From JALZAA01 sp046724435 (GTDB lineage: Bacteria > Actinomycetota > Acidimicrobiia > IMCC26256 > JACDBD01): DNA of 18,729 nucleotides. The notes under the pieces were generated by a model. The model was not told where the DNA came from. It did no database searches and saw nothing but the letters and a program-made list of their open reading frames with translations. The stretch covers positions 1-18,729 of the forward strand of contig JBKOWN010000154.1 of NCBI GenBank assembly GCA_046724435.1, given 5' to 3'. This document shows positions 1 to 8,197 of this stretch, one piece after another (position 1 is the stretch's first letter; each line of letters starts with the position of its first letter). A program made the translations under genes and the position numbers.

Positions 1-62
1 GCCCTCCACTCATCCAGACGATCCGGCTCGTCGGCTACGCGTTGCGAGAACCGGAAGCTTGA
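1..62 (+). CDS. Response regulator, C-terminal end only (OmpR/winged-helix type), partial
   Basis: The window opens inside a gene. Reading from base 3, the codons give PPLIQTIRLVGYALREPEA and then TGA at 60-62. The string TIRLVGYALRE closely resembles the final beta-hairpin of the winged-helix DNA-binding domain of OmpR/PhoB regulators, where families typically show a TVRGVGY(V/R)L ending. The stop lies 13 bp before the start of a sensor histidine kinase, the usual regulator-kinase operon order. I infer that this is the cognate DNA-binding response regulator. Only 19 residues are visible, so the receiver domain, the target genes and the subfamily cannot be judged. Confidence 0.72.
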   Translation, partial: PPLIQTIRLVGYALREPEA

Positions 63-75
63 GGCGGGCGCGGCC

Positions 76-1515
76 GTGAGGCTGTCGTTGCGGGCCCGCC
101 TCCTCATCGCAGTCGCTGCCGTGGCGCTCGTCGGCCTCGTCGCTGCCGACGTCGCCACGTACACGGCGCTGCGGGCGTTCCTCGTCGACCGCGTCGACGA
201 GAGCCTCACCGCCGCGCACACGCCGCTCATCCGCTCGCTCTTCGGCCCGCTGGATCGCAGTCCCGGCGGTGACGCGGGTGCGCTGGCGGCGGCGGCGCCC
301 GGCGCCTACGTCGAGCTGCGCTCCCCGGACGGGACGACCATCGTGAGCAAATCGACCCGGGGCGAGTTCACGACGACGCGGCCGCGCCTCCCGGAACAAG
401 TGTCGGGGCTCGGTTCGAGCCGCGATGAGAGCGCAACCTTTTTCACGGTCGACTCCGCACACGGCAACAACGGGGAATTCCGCGTCCGCGCCGAGCGGCT
501 GGCGGACGACTCGTTGCTTATGGTCGCGCTGCCGCTCGACGACGTGAACTCGACGCTGCACCGGTTGCTCTTGACCGAGATCTTCGTGACCGTCGCCGTA
601 CTTTTCGTCGCGGTCGGGCTCGGCCTCTGGCTGGTGCGAGTCGGGCTGCGGCCCCTCCGCAACATCGAGGGCACCGCGGCGAACATCGCCGGCGGGGAGC
701 TGAGCCTGCGCGTCGAGCAAGCCGACGATCGCACCGAAGTCGGCCGGCTCGGCATGGCGTTGAACACGATGCTGGAGCGCATCGAAGACGCCTTCGCCAA
801 GCAGCAGGCATCGGAGGAACGCCTCCGGCGCTTCGTCGCCGACGCGTCGCACGAGCTGCGCACGCCGGTCAGCGCGGTGGGGGCGTACGCCGAGCTGTTC
901 GAACGGGGCGCGCAGCAGCGGCCCGCGGACCTGGCCCGGGTGCTGCGGGGAGTGCGCGTCGAGACGTCGCGGATGCAGGCGCTCATCGAGGACCTCCTCC
1001 TCCTCACCCGCCTCGACGAGGGACGGCCGCTCGAGCGCCAGCCGGTGGAGCTGGTCGGTCTGGCGGGCGAGGCGGCCGAGGCAGCGCAGACGATCAGCGG
1101 CGACTGGCCCCTGTCGATCGAGGCGGACGAGCCGGTCGAGGTGACGGGGGATCGGATGCGGCTCCGCGAGATCCTCGACAACCTGCTCGCCAACGTGCGG
1201 ACCCACACGCCGCCGGGCACGCGAACCACGCTCCGGGTGCGTCAGGAAGGCGACGAAGCGCTCCTCGAGGTGGCCGACGAGGGGCCCGGGCTCGACGCCG
1301 AGGACGCCGCCCGCGTGTTCGAGCGCTTCTACCGCGCCGACCCGTCGCGCGCCCGGGACCGGGGCGGGACCGGGCTCGGGCTGGCGGTAGTCGCGGCCCT
1401 CGTCGAGGCGCACGGCGGCCGGGTCGAGGTCGACGCCACGCCGGGGGCCGGCGCCACGTTCCGCGTTCGACTGCCGGTGTCGCCGGTCAGCGCGGCGGAG
1501 CCTGCTCGACCGTGA
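76..1515 (+). CDS. Two-component sensor histidine kinase (HAMP, HisKA, HATPase)
   Basis: This is a 479-residue membrane kinase that should phosphorylate the regulator encoded just upstream. Visible in order: a first membrane helix at about residues 8-28, an extracytoplasmic sensor segment (about 30-162), a second helix (about 164-190), a HAMP linker starting at RPLRNIEG, and the HisKA dimerisation helix with FVADASHELRTP, where His259 is the phosphoacceptor. The ATPase domain has the N box ILDNLLANV (369-373), the G1 motif DEGPG (401-405), FERFYR (415-420) and the G2 motif GGTGLGL (430-436). The catalytic parts look intact and the length is normal. The sensor domain has no family I recognise, so the stimulus is unknown. 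GTG at 76 is chosen because it leaves 13 bp after the regulator stop and places the basic MRLSLRAR just before the first helix; the ribosome site is weak. The 3' end overlaps the convergent VOC gene by 29 bp. Confidence 0.95.
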   Translation: MRLSLRARLLIAVAAVALVGLVAADVATYTALRAFLVDRVDESLTAAHTPLIRSLFGPLDRSPGGDAGALAAAAPGAYVELRSPDGTTIVSKSTRGEFTTTRPRLPEQVSGLGSSRDESATFFTVDSAHGNNGEFRVRAERLADDSLLMVALPLDDVNSTLHRLLLTEIFVTVAVLFVAVGLGLWLVRVGLRPLRNIEGTAANIAGGELSLRVEQADDRTEVGRLGMALNTMLERIEDAFAKQQASEERLRRFVADASHELRTPVSAVGAYAELFERGAQQRPADLARVLRGVRVETSRMQALIEDLLLLTRLDEGRPLERQPVELVGLAGEAAEAAQTISGDWPLSIEADEPVEVTGDRMRLREILDNLLANVRTHTPPGTRTTLRVRQEGDEALLEVADEGPGLDAEDAARVFERFYRADPSRARDRGGTGLGLAVVAALVEAHGGRVEVDATPGAGATFRVRLPVSPVSAAEPARP

Positions 1516-1942
1516 GGCCGACCTCCTGGCCGTGGGAGAGCTCCAGGTTGTTGCCGTCGGGGTCGGTGATGAACGCCCAGTAGCCGACGGGCGGACCGGA
1601 GTCGTGCGGGCCGAGCACGGTGCGGCCCTCGCCCCGGGCGAGCTCGCAGCGTTGCTCCACTTCCTCGCGACTTTCGCAGCCGACTCCGAGGTGCGAGAAG
1701 CCCGTGAGCCCGCCGCCGGCGCCGTGCTCGATCAGCACGACGACGAAGGGCCGGGTGCGGTCGCTCACCCACACGACCTCGTCGCCCGTCTGCTCGTCGC
1801 GGCGGCGGTGCACGACGTCCATGTCGGCGAACCGCCGGTAGAAGTCGAGGCTGGCTTCGACGTCGGTGACGGGGAGCGCCACGTGCGTGAGCCCGCGGTC
1901 TACGTGCACATTGTCTCCGGTCGTCGTCGCAAGCTCCGACAT
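1487..1942 (-). CDS. VOC superfamily (glyoxalase/bleomycin resistance/dioxygenase fold) protein
   Basis: This 151-residue, single-domain protein has two beta-alpha-beta-beta-beta modules of the vicinal oxygen chelate fold. Module one begins THVALPVTDVEASLDFYRRF (from residue 19); module two begins GFSHLGVGCESREEVEQRC (from residue 81) and ends in YWAFITDPDGNNLELSHGQE. Likely metal ligands by family position are His20, His84 and Glu134. VOC proteins range from glyoxalase I and ring-cleavage dioxygenases to drug-binding resistance proteins, and the sequence does not tell which applies, so the substrate is unknown. ATG at 1942 is chosen because the conserved fold starts directly after it; the frame is open further upstream, but that stretch lies in GC-rich spacer and in antisense to tig. 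A loose purine-rich site (AGAAG) precedes the ATG. The gene converges on the kinase gene and diverges from tig. Confidence 0.9.
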   Translation of the reverse strand: MSELATTTGDNVHVDRGLTHVALPVTDVEASLDFYRRFADMDVVHRRRDEQTGDEVVWVSDRTRPFVVVLIEHGAGGGLTGFSHLGVGCESREEVEQRCELARGEGRTVLGPHDSGPPVGYWAFITDPDGNNLELSHGQEVGLTVEQAPPR

Positions 1943-1962
1943 CGGCTTCTTCTGTCGCCCTC

Positions 1963-2038
1963 GCAAGCTCGGGCTTTGCAACGGCAGTCGGCAAGGCCGC
2001 TGCCGTCGCGGGCGCCGGTCGGCAAAGCCGCCGTCGCC
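1963..2038 (-). repeat. Tandem bulged hairpins in the VOC-tig divergent spacer
   Basis: Two strong inverted repeats lie end to end. The first (1981-2006) has arms ACGGCAG/CTGCCGT, then CGGC/GCCG around an AAG loop, with one unpaired T at 1988. The second (2011-2038) repeats the design: outer GGCG/CGCC, middle CGG/CCG, an unpaired T at 2019, and inner CGGC/GCCG around AAA. The 13-mers at 1987-1999 and 2018-2030 differ at a single base. A weaker stem, GCAA/TTGC with an extra T, sits at 1963-1979. On the minus strand these would fall in the VOC mRNA leader, about 20 to 100 nt before its ATG. No T-tract follows, so ordinary intrinsic termination is not supported. Function unknown. Confidence 0.5.
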
Positions 2039-2048
2039 GCGGTTCCGC

Positions 2049-2054
2049 AGCGTA
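2049..2054 (-). promoter_or_regulatory. Possible -10 element for the VOC gene
   Basis: On the minus strand the hexamer TACGCT fits the loose actinobacterial -10 pattern TANNNT. A TTGACT sits upstream at 2085-2080, but the spacing of 25 bp is too long for a normal -35 partner. If used, transcription would start near 2042 and give a leader of about 100 nt containing the tandem hairpins. The evidence is weak because such hexamers occur by chance. Confidence 0.2.
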
Positions 2055-2107
2055 GGGGAGCCCGAGCCCCTCCCAGGGAAGTCAACCGAACCCGCGAAAC
2101 GCCGCTG

Positions 2108-2113
2108 TACACT
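2108..2113 (+). promoter_or_regulatory. Putative -10 element of the tig-clpP-clpX operon
   Basis: TACACT matches the TANNNT -10 pattern and ends 10 nt before the tig ATG. The intervening bases are pyrimidine-rich (CGCTCTCCCC), with no Shine-Dalgarno. A start 7-10 nt after the hexamer would make the transcript leaderless or nearly so. No convincing -35 is seen. The same hexamer at the same distance precedes the ATG at 15673. Confidence 0.42.
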
Positions 2114-2123
2114 CGCTCTCCCC

Positions 2124-3542
2124 ATGTCCCCCGTGACAACGTCGGTCGAGGAGCTTCCCGAGAACAAGGTCAAGCTCCACGTGTCGATCCCCGCCTCCGA
2201 GTTCGAGCGGGCGATCGACGCCGCGTTCCGCAAGCTCGCCGGCGAGGTGAAGATCCCGGGCTTCCGTCCCGGCAAGGCGCCCCGGCAGCTCCTCGAGGCC
2301 CGCCTCGGCTCCGACGTCGCCCGAGACCAGGCGCTCCGTGACTCGCTGCCCACCTACTACGCCGACGCCGTCCAGTCGGAGGAGCTCGACACGATCGCCG
2401 CGCCGGACATCGACATCACCGCCGGGGAGGACAGCGGCGATGTCGAGTTCGATGCCGTCGTCGAGGTCCGCCCGGTGGTCGAGTTGCAGGACTACCTGGG
2501 GCTCCGGATCGAGGTCCCGACGCCGGCGGCCACCGACGAGGTCGTCGACACGCAGCTCGACGCGCTGCGCGACCGGTTCGCCGACCTCGAGGATTCGTCC
2601 CGCCCTCTGGCCCAAGGCGACTTCGCGCAGATCGACATCAAGGGCTACGTGCACGACGAGGCGATCGACGCTCTCACCGCCACCGACTATCTCTACGAGG
2701 TCGGCTCCGGCCTGCTCGTCCCGAAGCTCGACGAGGAGCTGACCGGGAAGCGTCCCGGCGACATCTTGAAGTTCAACGACACGCTGCCCGAGCGCTTCGG
2801 CGAGCGCGCCGGGGAAGACGTCTCCTTCCAGGTGTTGATCAAGGAGACGAAGCGCAAGGTCCTGCCCGAGGTCACCGACGAGTGGGCGTCGGAGGTGAGC
2901 GAGTTCGACACCGTCGACGGGCTGCGCGCCGACATCCGCAAGCGCCTCGAGCTCGTCAACACCGTGCAGGCGCAGGTTGCCGCGCGCGACAAGGTGCTCG
3001 ACGCCGCCGCCGACCTCGTCACGATCGACCTGTCCGACGCGTTGGTACAGAGCGAGATGGAGCAACGCCTCCACGACATCGCGCATCGCCTCGAGGCGCA
3101 AGGCGTGACGATCCAGCAGTACCTGGAAGCGACGGGCATGGAGGAACAGGCCTTCGTCCAGCAGGTGCGCGAAGCGGCCGAGCGCGGCGTACGCGCCGAC
3201 CTCGCGCTGCGCGCCGTCGCGGCGCAGGAGGACATTGTCGCAACCGACGAGGAGCTCGACGACGAGGTCGAACGATTGGCCGAGCGCCTGGAGGAGAAAC
3301 CCAAGAAGGTCCGGCGCGATCTTGAACGCAGGGGCATCCTGGAGGCGGTACGCTCGGATATCGCCAGAGGGAAGACGCTCCGGTACCTCGTCGACCACGC
3401 CGAAGTCGTCGACGAAGCGGGGAGCCCGCTGGACCTGACGGTTCCGGAGGGGGAGCCGGCAGTCTCCGACCAGCAAACATCCGAGGACGAAGCACCCGAG
3501 GACCAGGCATCCAAGGTGCAGACAGAGGAGCCCCAGGCGTGA
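2124..3542 (+). CDS. tig: Trigger factor, ribosome-associated chaperone
   Basis: This 472-residue chaperone binds the ribosome near the exit tunnel and shields new chains; it also has a peptidyl-prolyl isomerase domain. The N-terminal ribosome-binding domain carries the signature loop GFRPGKAP (46-53), the counterpart of the GFRxGKxP motif that docks on protein L23. An FKBP-like segment follows from about DFAQIDIKGYV to VLIKETKRKVLPEV, then the helical C-terminal substrate arms (DEWASEVSEFDTVDGLRADI and onward). The last 35 or so residues form an acidic, Glu/Asp/Gln-rich tail, which makes it longer than the roughly 430 residues of the E. coli protein. ATG at 2124 is chosen because homology begins at once (VEELPENKVKLHVSIPA); the frame is open upstream only through non-homologous spacer. 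It opens the clpP-clpX operon and shares a 4-bp GTGA overlap with clpP. Confidence 0.97.
   Translation: MSPVTTSVEELPENKVKLHVSIPASEFERAIDAAFRKLAGEVKIPGFRPGKAPRQLLEARLGSDVARDQALRDSLPTYYADAVQSEELDTIAAPDIDITAGEDSGDVEFDAVVEVRPVVELQDYLGLRIEVPTPAATDEVVDTQLDALRDRFADLEDSSRPLAQGDFAQIDIKGYVHDEAIDALTATDYLYEVGSGLLVPKLDEELTGKRPGDILKFNDTLPERFGERAGEDVSFQVLIKETKRKVLPEVTDEWASEVSEFDTVDGLRADIRKRLELVNTVQAQVAARDKVLDAAADLVTIDLSDALVQSEMEQRLHDIAHRLEAQGVTIQQYLEATGMEEQAFVQQVREAAERGVRADLALRAVAAQEDIVATDEELDDEVERLAERLEEKPKKVRRDLERRGILEAVRSDIARGKTLRYLVDHAEVVDEAGSPLDLTVPEGEPAVSDQQTSEDEAPEDQASKVQTEEPQA
3525..3530 (+). promoter_or_regulatory. Ribosome binding site of clpP
   Basis: GAGGAG sits 8 nt before the GTG at 3539, inside the last codons of tig. 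It supports the GTG start and translation coupled to tig through the GTGA overlap. Confidence 0.75.
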
Positions 3543-4180
3543 GCGAAGTCGAGCCCATCCGCAACTACCTCGTCCCCACCGTCATCGAGCAGACGAACCG
3601 CGGCGAGCGCGCGTTCGACATCTACTCGCGGCTGCTGAAGGAACGCATCATCTTCCTCGGCACGCCCATCGACGACACGATCTCGAACCTGATGATCGCC
3701 CAGCTGCTGCACCTCGAGAGCGAAGATCCCGACAAGGACATCTCCGTGTACGTCAACTCGCCGGGCGGTGAGATCACGGCGCTGTTCGCGATCTACGACA
3801 CCATGCAGTACATCAAGCCTGACGTGCAGACCATCTGCGTCGGGCAAGCCGCGTCGGCCGCGGCGGTCCTGCTCACCGCCGGAGCAAAGGGCAAGCGCTA
3901 CGCGCTCCCGCACGCCCGGATCCTCATCCACCAGCCTCACGGTGGCGCGTCCGGCCAGGCCGTCGACATCGAGATCCAGGCCAAGGAGATCATCCGGATG
4001 CGCGAGCTGCTCGACGAGATCATGGCGCACCACACCGGCCAGCCCGTGGAGAAGGTTGCCCACGACACCGACCGTGACTTCATCATGAGCGCGGTGGAGG
4101 CGCAGGACTACGGAATCGTCGACGAAGTGATCAGCAATCGGGAGCTCGCATCGGTGGCGACCGCCGCCGGGGTGAGCTAG
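3539..4180 (+). CDS. clpP: ATP-dependent Clp protease proteolytic subunit ClpP
   Basis: This 213-residue serine peptidase should form the tetradecameric chamber that degrades proteins unfolded by ClpX. The catalytic triad is complete: Ser106 in GQAASAAAVLL, His131 in ILIHQPHGG, and Asp180 in HDTDRDF, with the family spacing (25 residues Ser-His, 49 residues His-Asp). Other hallmarks are ERIIFLGTPIDD, SVYVNSPGGEITALFAIYDTMQY and GQAVDIEIQAKEI. The internal signatures (LESEDPDKDI, IYDTMQY) look closer to mycobacterial ClpP2 than to ClpP1, judged from memory. Many Actinobacteria carry clpP1 and clpP2 side by side here; only one copy is present, directly followed by clpX after 36 bp. The GTG start overlaps the tig stop and has a good ribosome site. 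Confidence 0.97.
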   Translation: MSEVEPIRNYLVPTVIEQTNRGERAFDIYSRLLKERIIFLGTPIDDTISNLMIAQLLHLESEDPDKDISVYVNSPGGEITALFAIYDTMQYIKPDVQTICVGQAASAAAVLLTAGAKGKRYALPHARILIHQPHGGASGQAVDIEIQAKEIIRMRELLDEIMAHHTGQPVEKVAHDTDRDFIMSAVEAQDYGIVDEVISNRELASVATAAGVS

Positions 4181-4205
4181 GGCGTCGCCGGACCGGCGGG
4201 GGAGC

Positions 4206-4211
4206 GAGGAG
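4206..4211 (+). promoter_or_regulatory. Ribosome binding site of clpX
   Basis: GAGGAG lies 5 nt before the GTG at 4217, within the 36-bp clpP-clpX spacer. It fixes the clpX start and fits cotranscription with clpP. Confidence 0.75.
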
Positions 4212-4216
4212 ACGTC

Positions 4217-5473
<1,257 letters not shown>

Positions 5474-5485
5474 GCCCGGCGGCGT

Positions 5486-5509
5486 CGGCGGGCCCCGGCG
5501 GCCCCGCCG
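5486..5509 (+). terminator. GC-rich hairpin after clpX, possible terminator
   Basis: Perfect 7-bp arms CGGCGGG (5486-5492) and CCCGCCG (5503-5509) enclose a 10-nt loop, 12 bp after the clpX stop. No T-tract follows, so it is not a standard intrinsic terminator. High-GC Actinobacteria often lack the T-tract, and the position fits the end of the clp operon. Confidence 0.4.
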
Positions 5510-5544
5510 TCGGATGACCGCGACGGGCCCCACCCACCCACCTC

Positions 5545-5569
5545 CGGCGCCTCGCTGCGCTCGGCGCCG
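5545..5569. repeat. Strong palindrome between clpX and valS
   Basis: Arms CGGCGCC (5545-5551) and GGCGCCG (5563-5569) enclose the 11-nt loop TCGCTGCGCTC, which can itself pair weakly (GC/GC around TGC). It may be a second termination hairpin or a member of a dispersed palindromic repeat family; one copy in this window cannot decide. A further small stem, CCATC/GATGG, lies at 5583-5596, and I see no gene in the 169-bp gap. Confidence 0.45.
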
Positions 5570-5630
5570 AAGCCCGCCGCGGCCATCCGCCGATGGGTCC
5601 GCCGCAGAGGGCCGTTGGAACGCGCTTTCG

Positions 5631-5636
5631 TAGACT
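5631..5636 (+). promoter_or_regulatory. Putative -10 element of valS
   Basis: TAGACT fits the TANNNT pattern and is followed after only 6 nt (GCGTTC) by the valS ATG. With usual -10 to start-point spacing, the mRNA would begin at or next to the A of ATG. There is no Shine-Dalgarno and no clear -35. This looks like a leaderless promoter. Confidence 0.42.
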
Positions 5637-5642
5637 GCGTTC

Positions 5643-8195
5643 ATGACGCGCGTCCCGGAGAAGCCGAGCCTTGACGGGATCGAAGCGCGCTGGAGCGAGC
5701 GCTGGGATGCGGACGGCACCTACCGCTTCGACCGCACCAAGACGCGGGACGAGATCTATTCGGTCGACACACCGCCCCCCACCGTGAGCGGCTCGTTGCA
5801 CATGGGGTCGGTGTTCGGGTACGCGCAGACGGATTCCATCGTCCGCTACCGGCGCATGCGCGGCGTCGAGGTCTTCTACCCGATGGGGTGGGACGACAAC
5901 GGGCTAGCAACGGAGCGGAGGGTTCAGAACTACTTCGGGGTGCGGTGCGACCCGTCACTGACGTCCGACCCTGACTTCGCGCCACCCGAGAAGCCGGGCA
6001 AGGACGCCGTGCCGGTGTCGAGACCGAACTTCGTGGAGCTGTGCGAGCGGCTGACGGAGATCGACGAACAGGCGTTCGAGGAGCTGTGGCGGCGGCTCGG
6101 GCTGTCGGTCGACTGGTCGTTGATCTACACGACGATCGGCGCGGGCGCCCAGCGTGTCTCGCAGCGGGCGTTCCTCCGGAACCTCGCGCGTGGCGAGGCG
6201 TACCAGGCCGAGGCGCCCACGCTGTGGGACGTCGACGACCGCACCGCGGTCGCGCAGGCGGAGCTCGAGGACCGGGAGCAGCCGGGCGCGACGCACCGGT
6301 TGCGCTTTGGCGGGATCGACGGCGAGTCCGACATCGTCATCGAAACGACCCGGCCGGAGCTGATCCCCGCGTGCGTGGCGCTGGTCGCGCATCCCGACGA
6401 CGCGCGCTACCGCGACCGGTTCAGCGGCGAGGTGACGACGCCGCTGTTCGGTGTCCGGGTGCCGGTGGTCGCGCACCACCTCGCGGACCCCGAGAAGGGC
6501 ACCGGCATCGCGATGATCTGCACGTTCGGCGACGTGACCGACGTGGTCTGGTGGCGCGAGCTACGGCTGCCCACCCGGAGCGTGATGGGTCGCGACGGCC
6601 GGCTGCTGCCCGACCCCCCGGACTGGGAGGCGACCGAGCCCGACGCCGACGCTCGCTACCGGGAGCTCGGCGGGAAGACGGTCAAGCAGGCGCGGGTGCG
6701 CGTTGTCGAGCTCCTGCGTGACGCGGGGCGGCTCGACGGAGAGCCGGCGCCCATCACCCACCCGGTGAAGTTCTACGAGCGCGGGTCGCGCCCGCTCGAG
6801 ATCGTCACGACCCGCCAGTGGTACATCCGCAATGGCGCTCACGATCCGGAGCTGCGCGCCGTGCTGCTGGAGCGCGGCCAGGAGCTGCACTGGCACCCGC
6901 CGCACATGCGGGCGCGCTACGAGAGCTGGGTGGAGGGCCTCAACTCCGACTGGCTCGTCAGCCGCCAGCGGTTCTTCGGCGTGCCCTTCCCGGTCTGGTA
7001 CCCGATCGGCGACGACGGCGAGGTCGACTACGCCCGTCCGCTGCTCGCGCGCGAGGACCAGCTACCCGTCGACCCGTCGAACGACGCACCCGACGGGTAC
7101 GACGACGACCAGCGCGGGAAGCCGGGCGGGTTCCTCGGGGACCCGGACGTGATGGACACGTGGGCGACGTCGTCGCTCACGCCGCAGATCGCCACGCGTT
7201 GGGAGGACGACACGGATCTGTTCTCCCGAACGTTCCCGATGGACCTTCGTCCCCAGGGCGGGGAGATCATCCGCACGTGGCTGTTCGCCACGCTGTTGCG
7301 GTCGCATTTCGAGCACGGGACATTGCCGTGGCGCGACACGACGATCAACGGCTGGGTCCTCGACCCGGACCGGAAGAAGATGTCGAAGTCGAAGGGCAAC
7401 GTCGTCACGCCGGTCGAGTACTTCGACCGCTTCGGCTCCGACGCCGTGCGCTACTGGGCGCAGAGCGGACGTCCCGGCGTCGACACCGCCTTCGACGAGG
7501 GCCAGATGAAGATCGGCCGGCGGCTCGCGATCAAGATCCTGAACGCGTCGAAGTTCGCGCTCGGTGTCATCGGGGACGGCGCGGCCGGCGAGGTGACCGA
7601 GCCGCTCGACCGATCGATGCTGCGGTCGCTCACCGATCTCATCGAGGACGCGAGTGCCGCGTTCGAGGGCTACGACTACTCGCGCGCCCTGGAGAGGACC
7701 GAGCGGTTCTTCTGGGGTTTCTGCGACGACTACGTCGAGCTCGTGAAGCAGCGCGCGTACGGCGCCGCCGACCAGGCGGGCGCGGGCTCGGCCCGCCGGG
7801 CGCTCGAACTGGCGCTCTCGACGCTGCTGCGGCTGTTCGCACCGCACCTGCCGTTCGTGACCGAGGAGGTGTGGTCGTGGTGGCAGGACGGCTCGGTCCA
7901 TCGAGCCGCATGGCCCGACCCGGAGCAGCTGCGCGCCGAGGCGGGCGACGCCGATCGGCTCACGTACCGCGCCGCCGCCGACGTCCTCGGGGAGATCCGC
8001 AAGGCGAAGACGTCCCGGCAGAAGTCGTTGCGCGCCGAGGTGGAGCGCGTGGTGGTTCGGGACACTCCTGAGCGTCTGGAAGCGCTCGCGCGCGCTCTCG
8101 GAGACGTGAACGACGCCGGGCGCGTCCGCGACCTGGACGTCGTCCCGGCCGACGAGTTCGCTGTCGAGGTTGACCTCACCGAGGACGCGGCCTGA
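5643..8195 (+). CDS. valS: Valyl-tRNA synthetase, type 2 (archaeal-like)
   Basis: This 850-residue class I synthetase charges tRNA-Val. The opening KPSLDGIEARWSERW, PPPTVSGSLHMGS and VFYPMGWDDNGLATERRVQNYFGVRCDPS match the 'type 2' ValRS seen in archaea, Rickettsia and some Actinobacteria, rather than the PPNVTGSLHxGHA form of Streptomyces, judged from memory. The CP1 editing domain is indicated by ETTRPELIP (from 234) and GTGIAMICTFGDVTDVVWWRE (from 286). The KMSKS loop is intact at 579-583. The HIGH signature reads HMGS (53-56), so the last His is replaced by Ser. The anticodon-binding helices follow, and no long C-terminal coiled coil is obvious. ATG at 5643 is the natural start, with no Shine-Dalgarno. 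folC begins 2 bp after its stop, so the two are surely coupled. Confidence 0.96.
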   Translation: MTRVPEKPSLDGIEARWSERWDADGTYRFDRTKTRDEIYSVDTPPPTVSGSLHMGSVFGYAQTDSIVRYRRMRGVEVFYPMGWDDNGLATERRVQNYFGVRCDPSLTSDPDFAPPEKPGKDAVPVSRPNFVELCERLTEIDEQAFEELWRRLGLSVDWSLIYTTIGAGAQRVSQRAFLRNLARGEAYQAEAPTLWDVDDRTAVAQAELEDREQPGATHRLRFGGIDGESDIVIETTRPELIPACVALVAHPDDARYRDRFSGEVTTPLFGVRVPVVAHHLADPEKGTGIAMICTFGDVTDVVWWRELRLPTRSVMGRDGRLLPDPPDWEATEPDADARYRELGGKTVKQARVRVVELLRDAGRLDGEPAPITHPVKFYERGSRPLEIVTTRQWYIRNGAHDPELRAVLLERGQELHWHPPHMRARYESWVEGLNSDWLVSRQRFFGVPFPVWYPIGDDGEVDYARPLLAREDQLPVDPSNDAPDGYDDDQRGKPGGFLGDPDVMDTWATSSLTPQIATRWEDDTDLFSRTFPMDLRPQGGEIIRTWLFATLLRSHFEHGTLPWRDTTINGWVLDPDRKKMSKSKGNVVTPVEYFDRFGSDAVRYWAQSGRPGVDTAFDEGQMKIGRRLAIKILNASKFALGVIGDGAAGEVTEPLDRSMLRSLTDLIEDASAAFEGYDYSRALERTERFFWGFCDDYVELVKQRAYGAADQAGAGSARRALELALSTLLRLFAPHLPFVTEEVWSWWQDGSVHRAAWPDPEQLRAEAGDADRLTYRAAADVLGEIRKAKTSRQKSLRAEVERVVVRDTPERLEALARALGDVNDAGRVRDLDVVPADEFAVEVDLTEDAA

Positions 8196-8197
8196 CC

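Noticed and set aside
10..1413. A 467-codon minus-strand frame opposite the histidine kinase.
   Set aside because: The kinase on the + strand has every expected motif; the antisense product is Arg/Glu/Asp-rich filler.
1866..2123. Longer N-terminus for trigger factor.
   Set aside because: The frame is open, but this part is spacer and antisense to the VOC gene. Trigger factor homology starts right after the ATG at 2124.
1943..2353. Longer N-terminus for the VOC protein, from an upstream start at 2353.
   Set aside because: The extra 137 residues would cover the hairpin-rich spacer and the antisense of tig and show no homology; the VOC fold begins just after the ATG at 1942.
5583..5642. A T-box or other riboswitch before valS.
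   Set aside because: I found no T-box antiterminator consensus, and the only -10 candidate puts the transcript start at the ATG. The CCATC/GATGG stem alone is too small to support a riboswitch.
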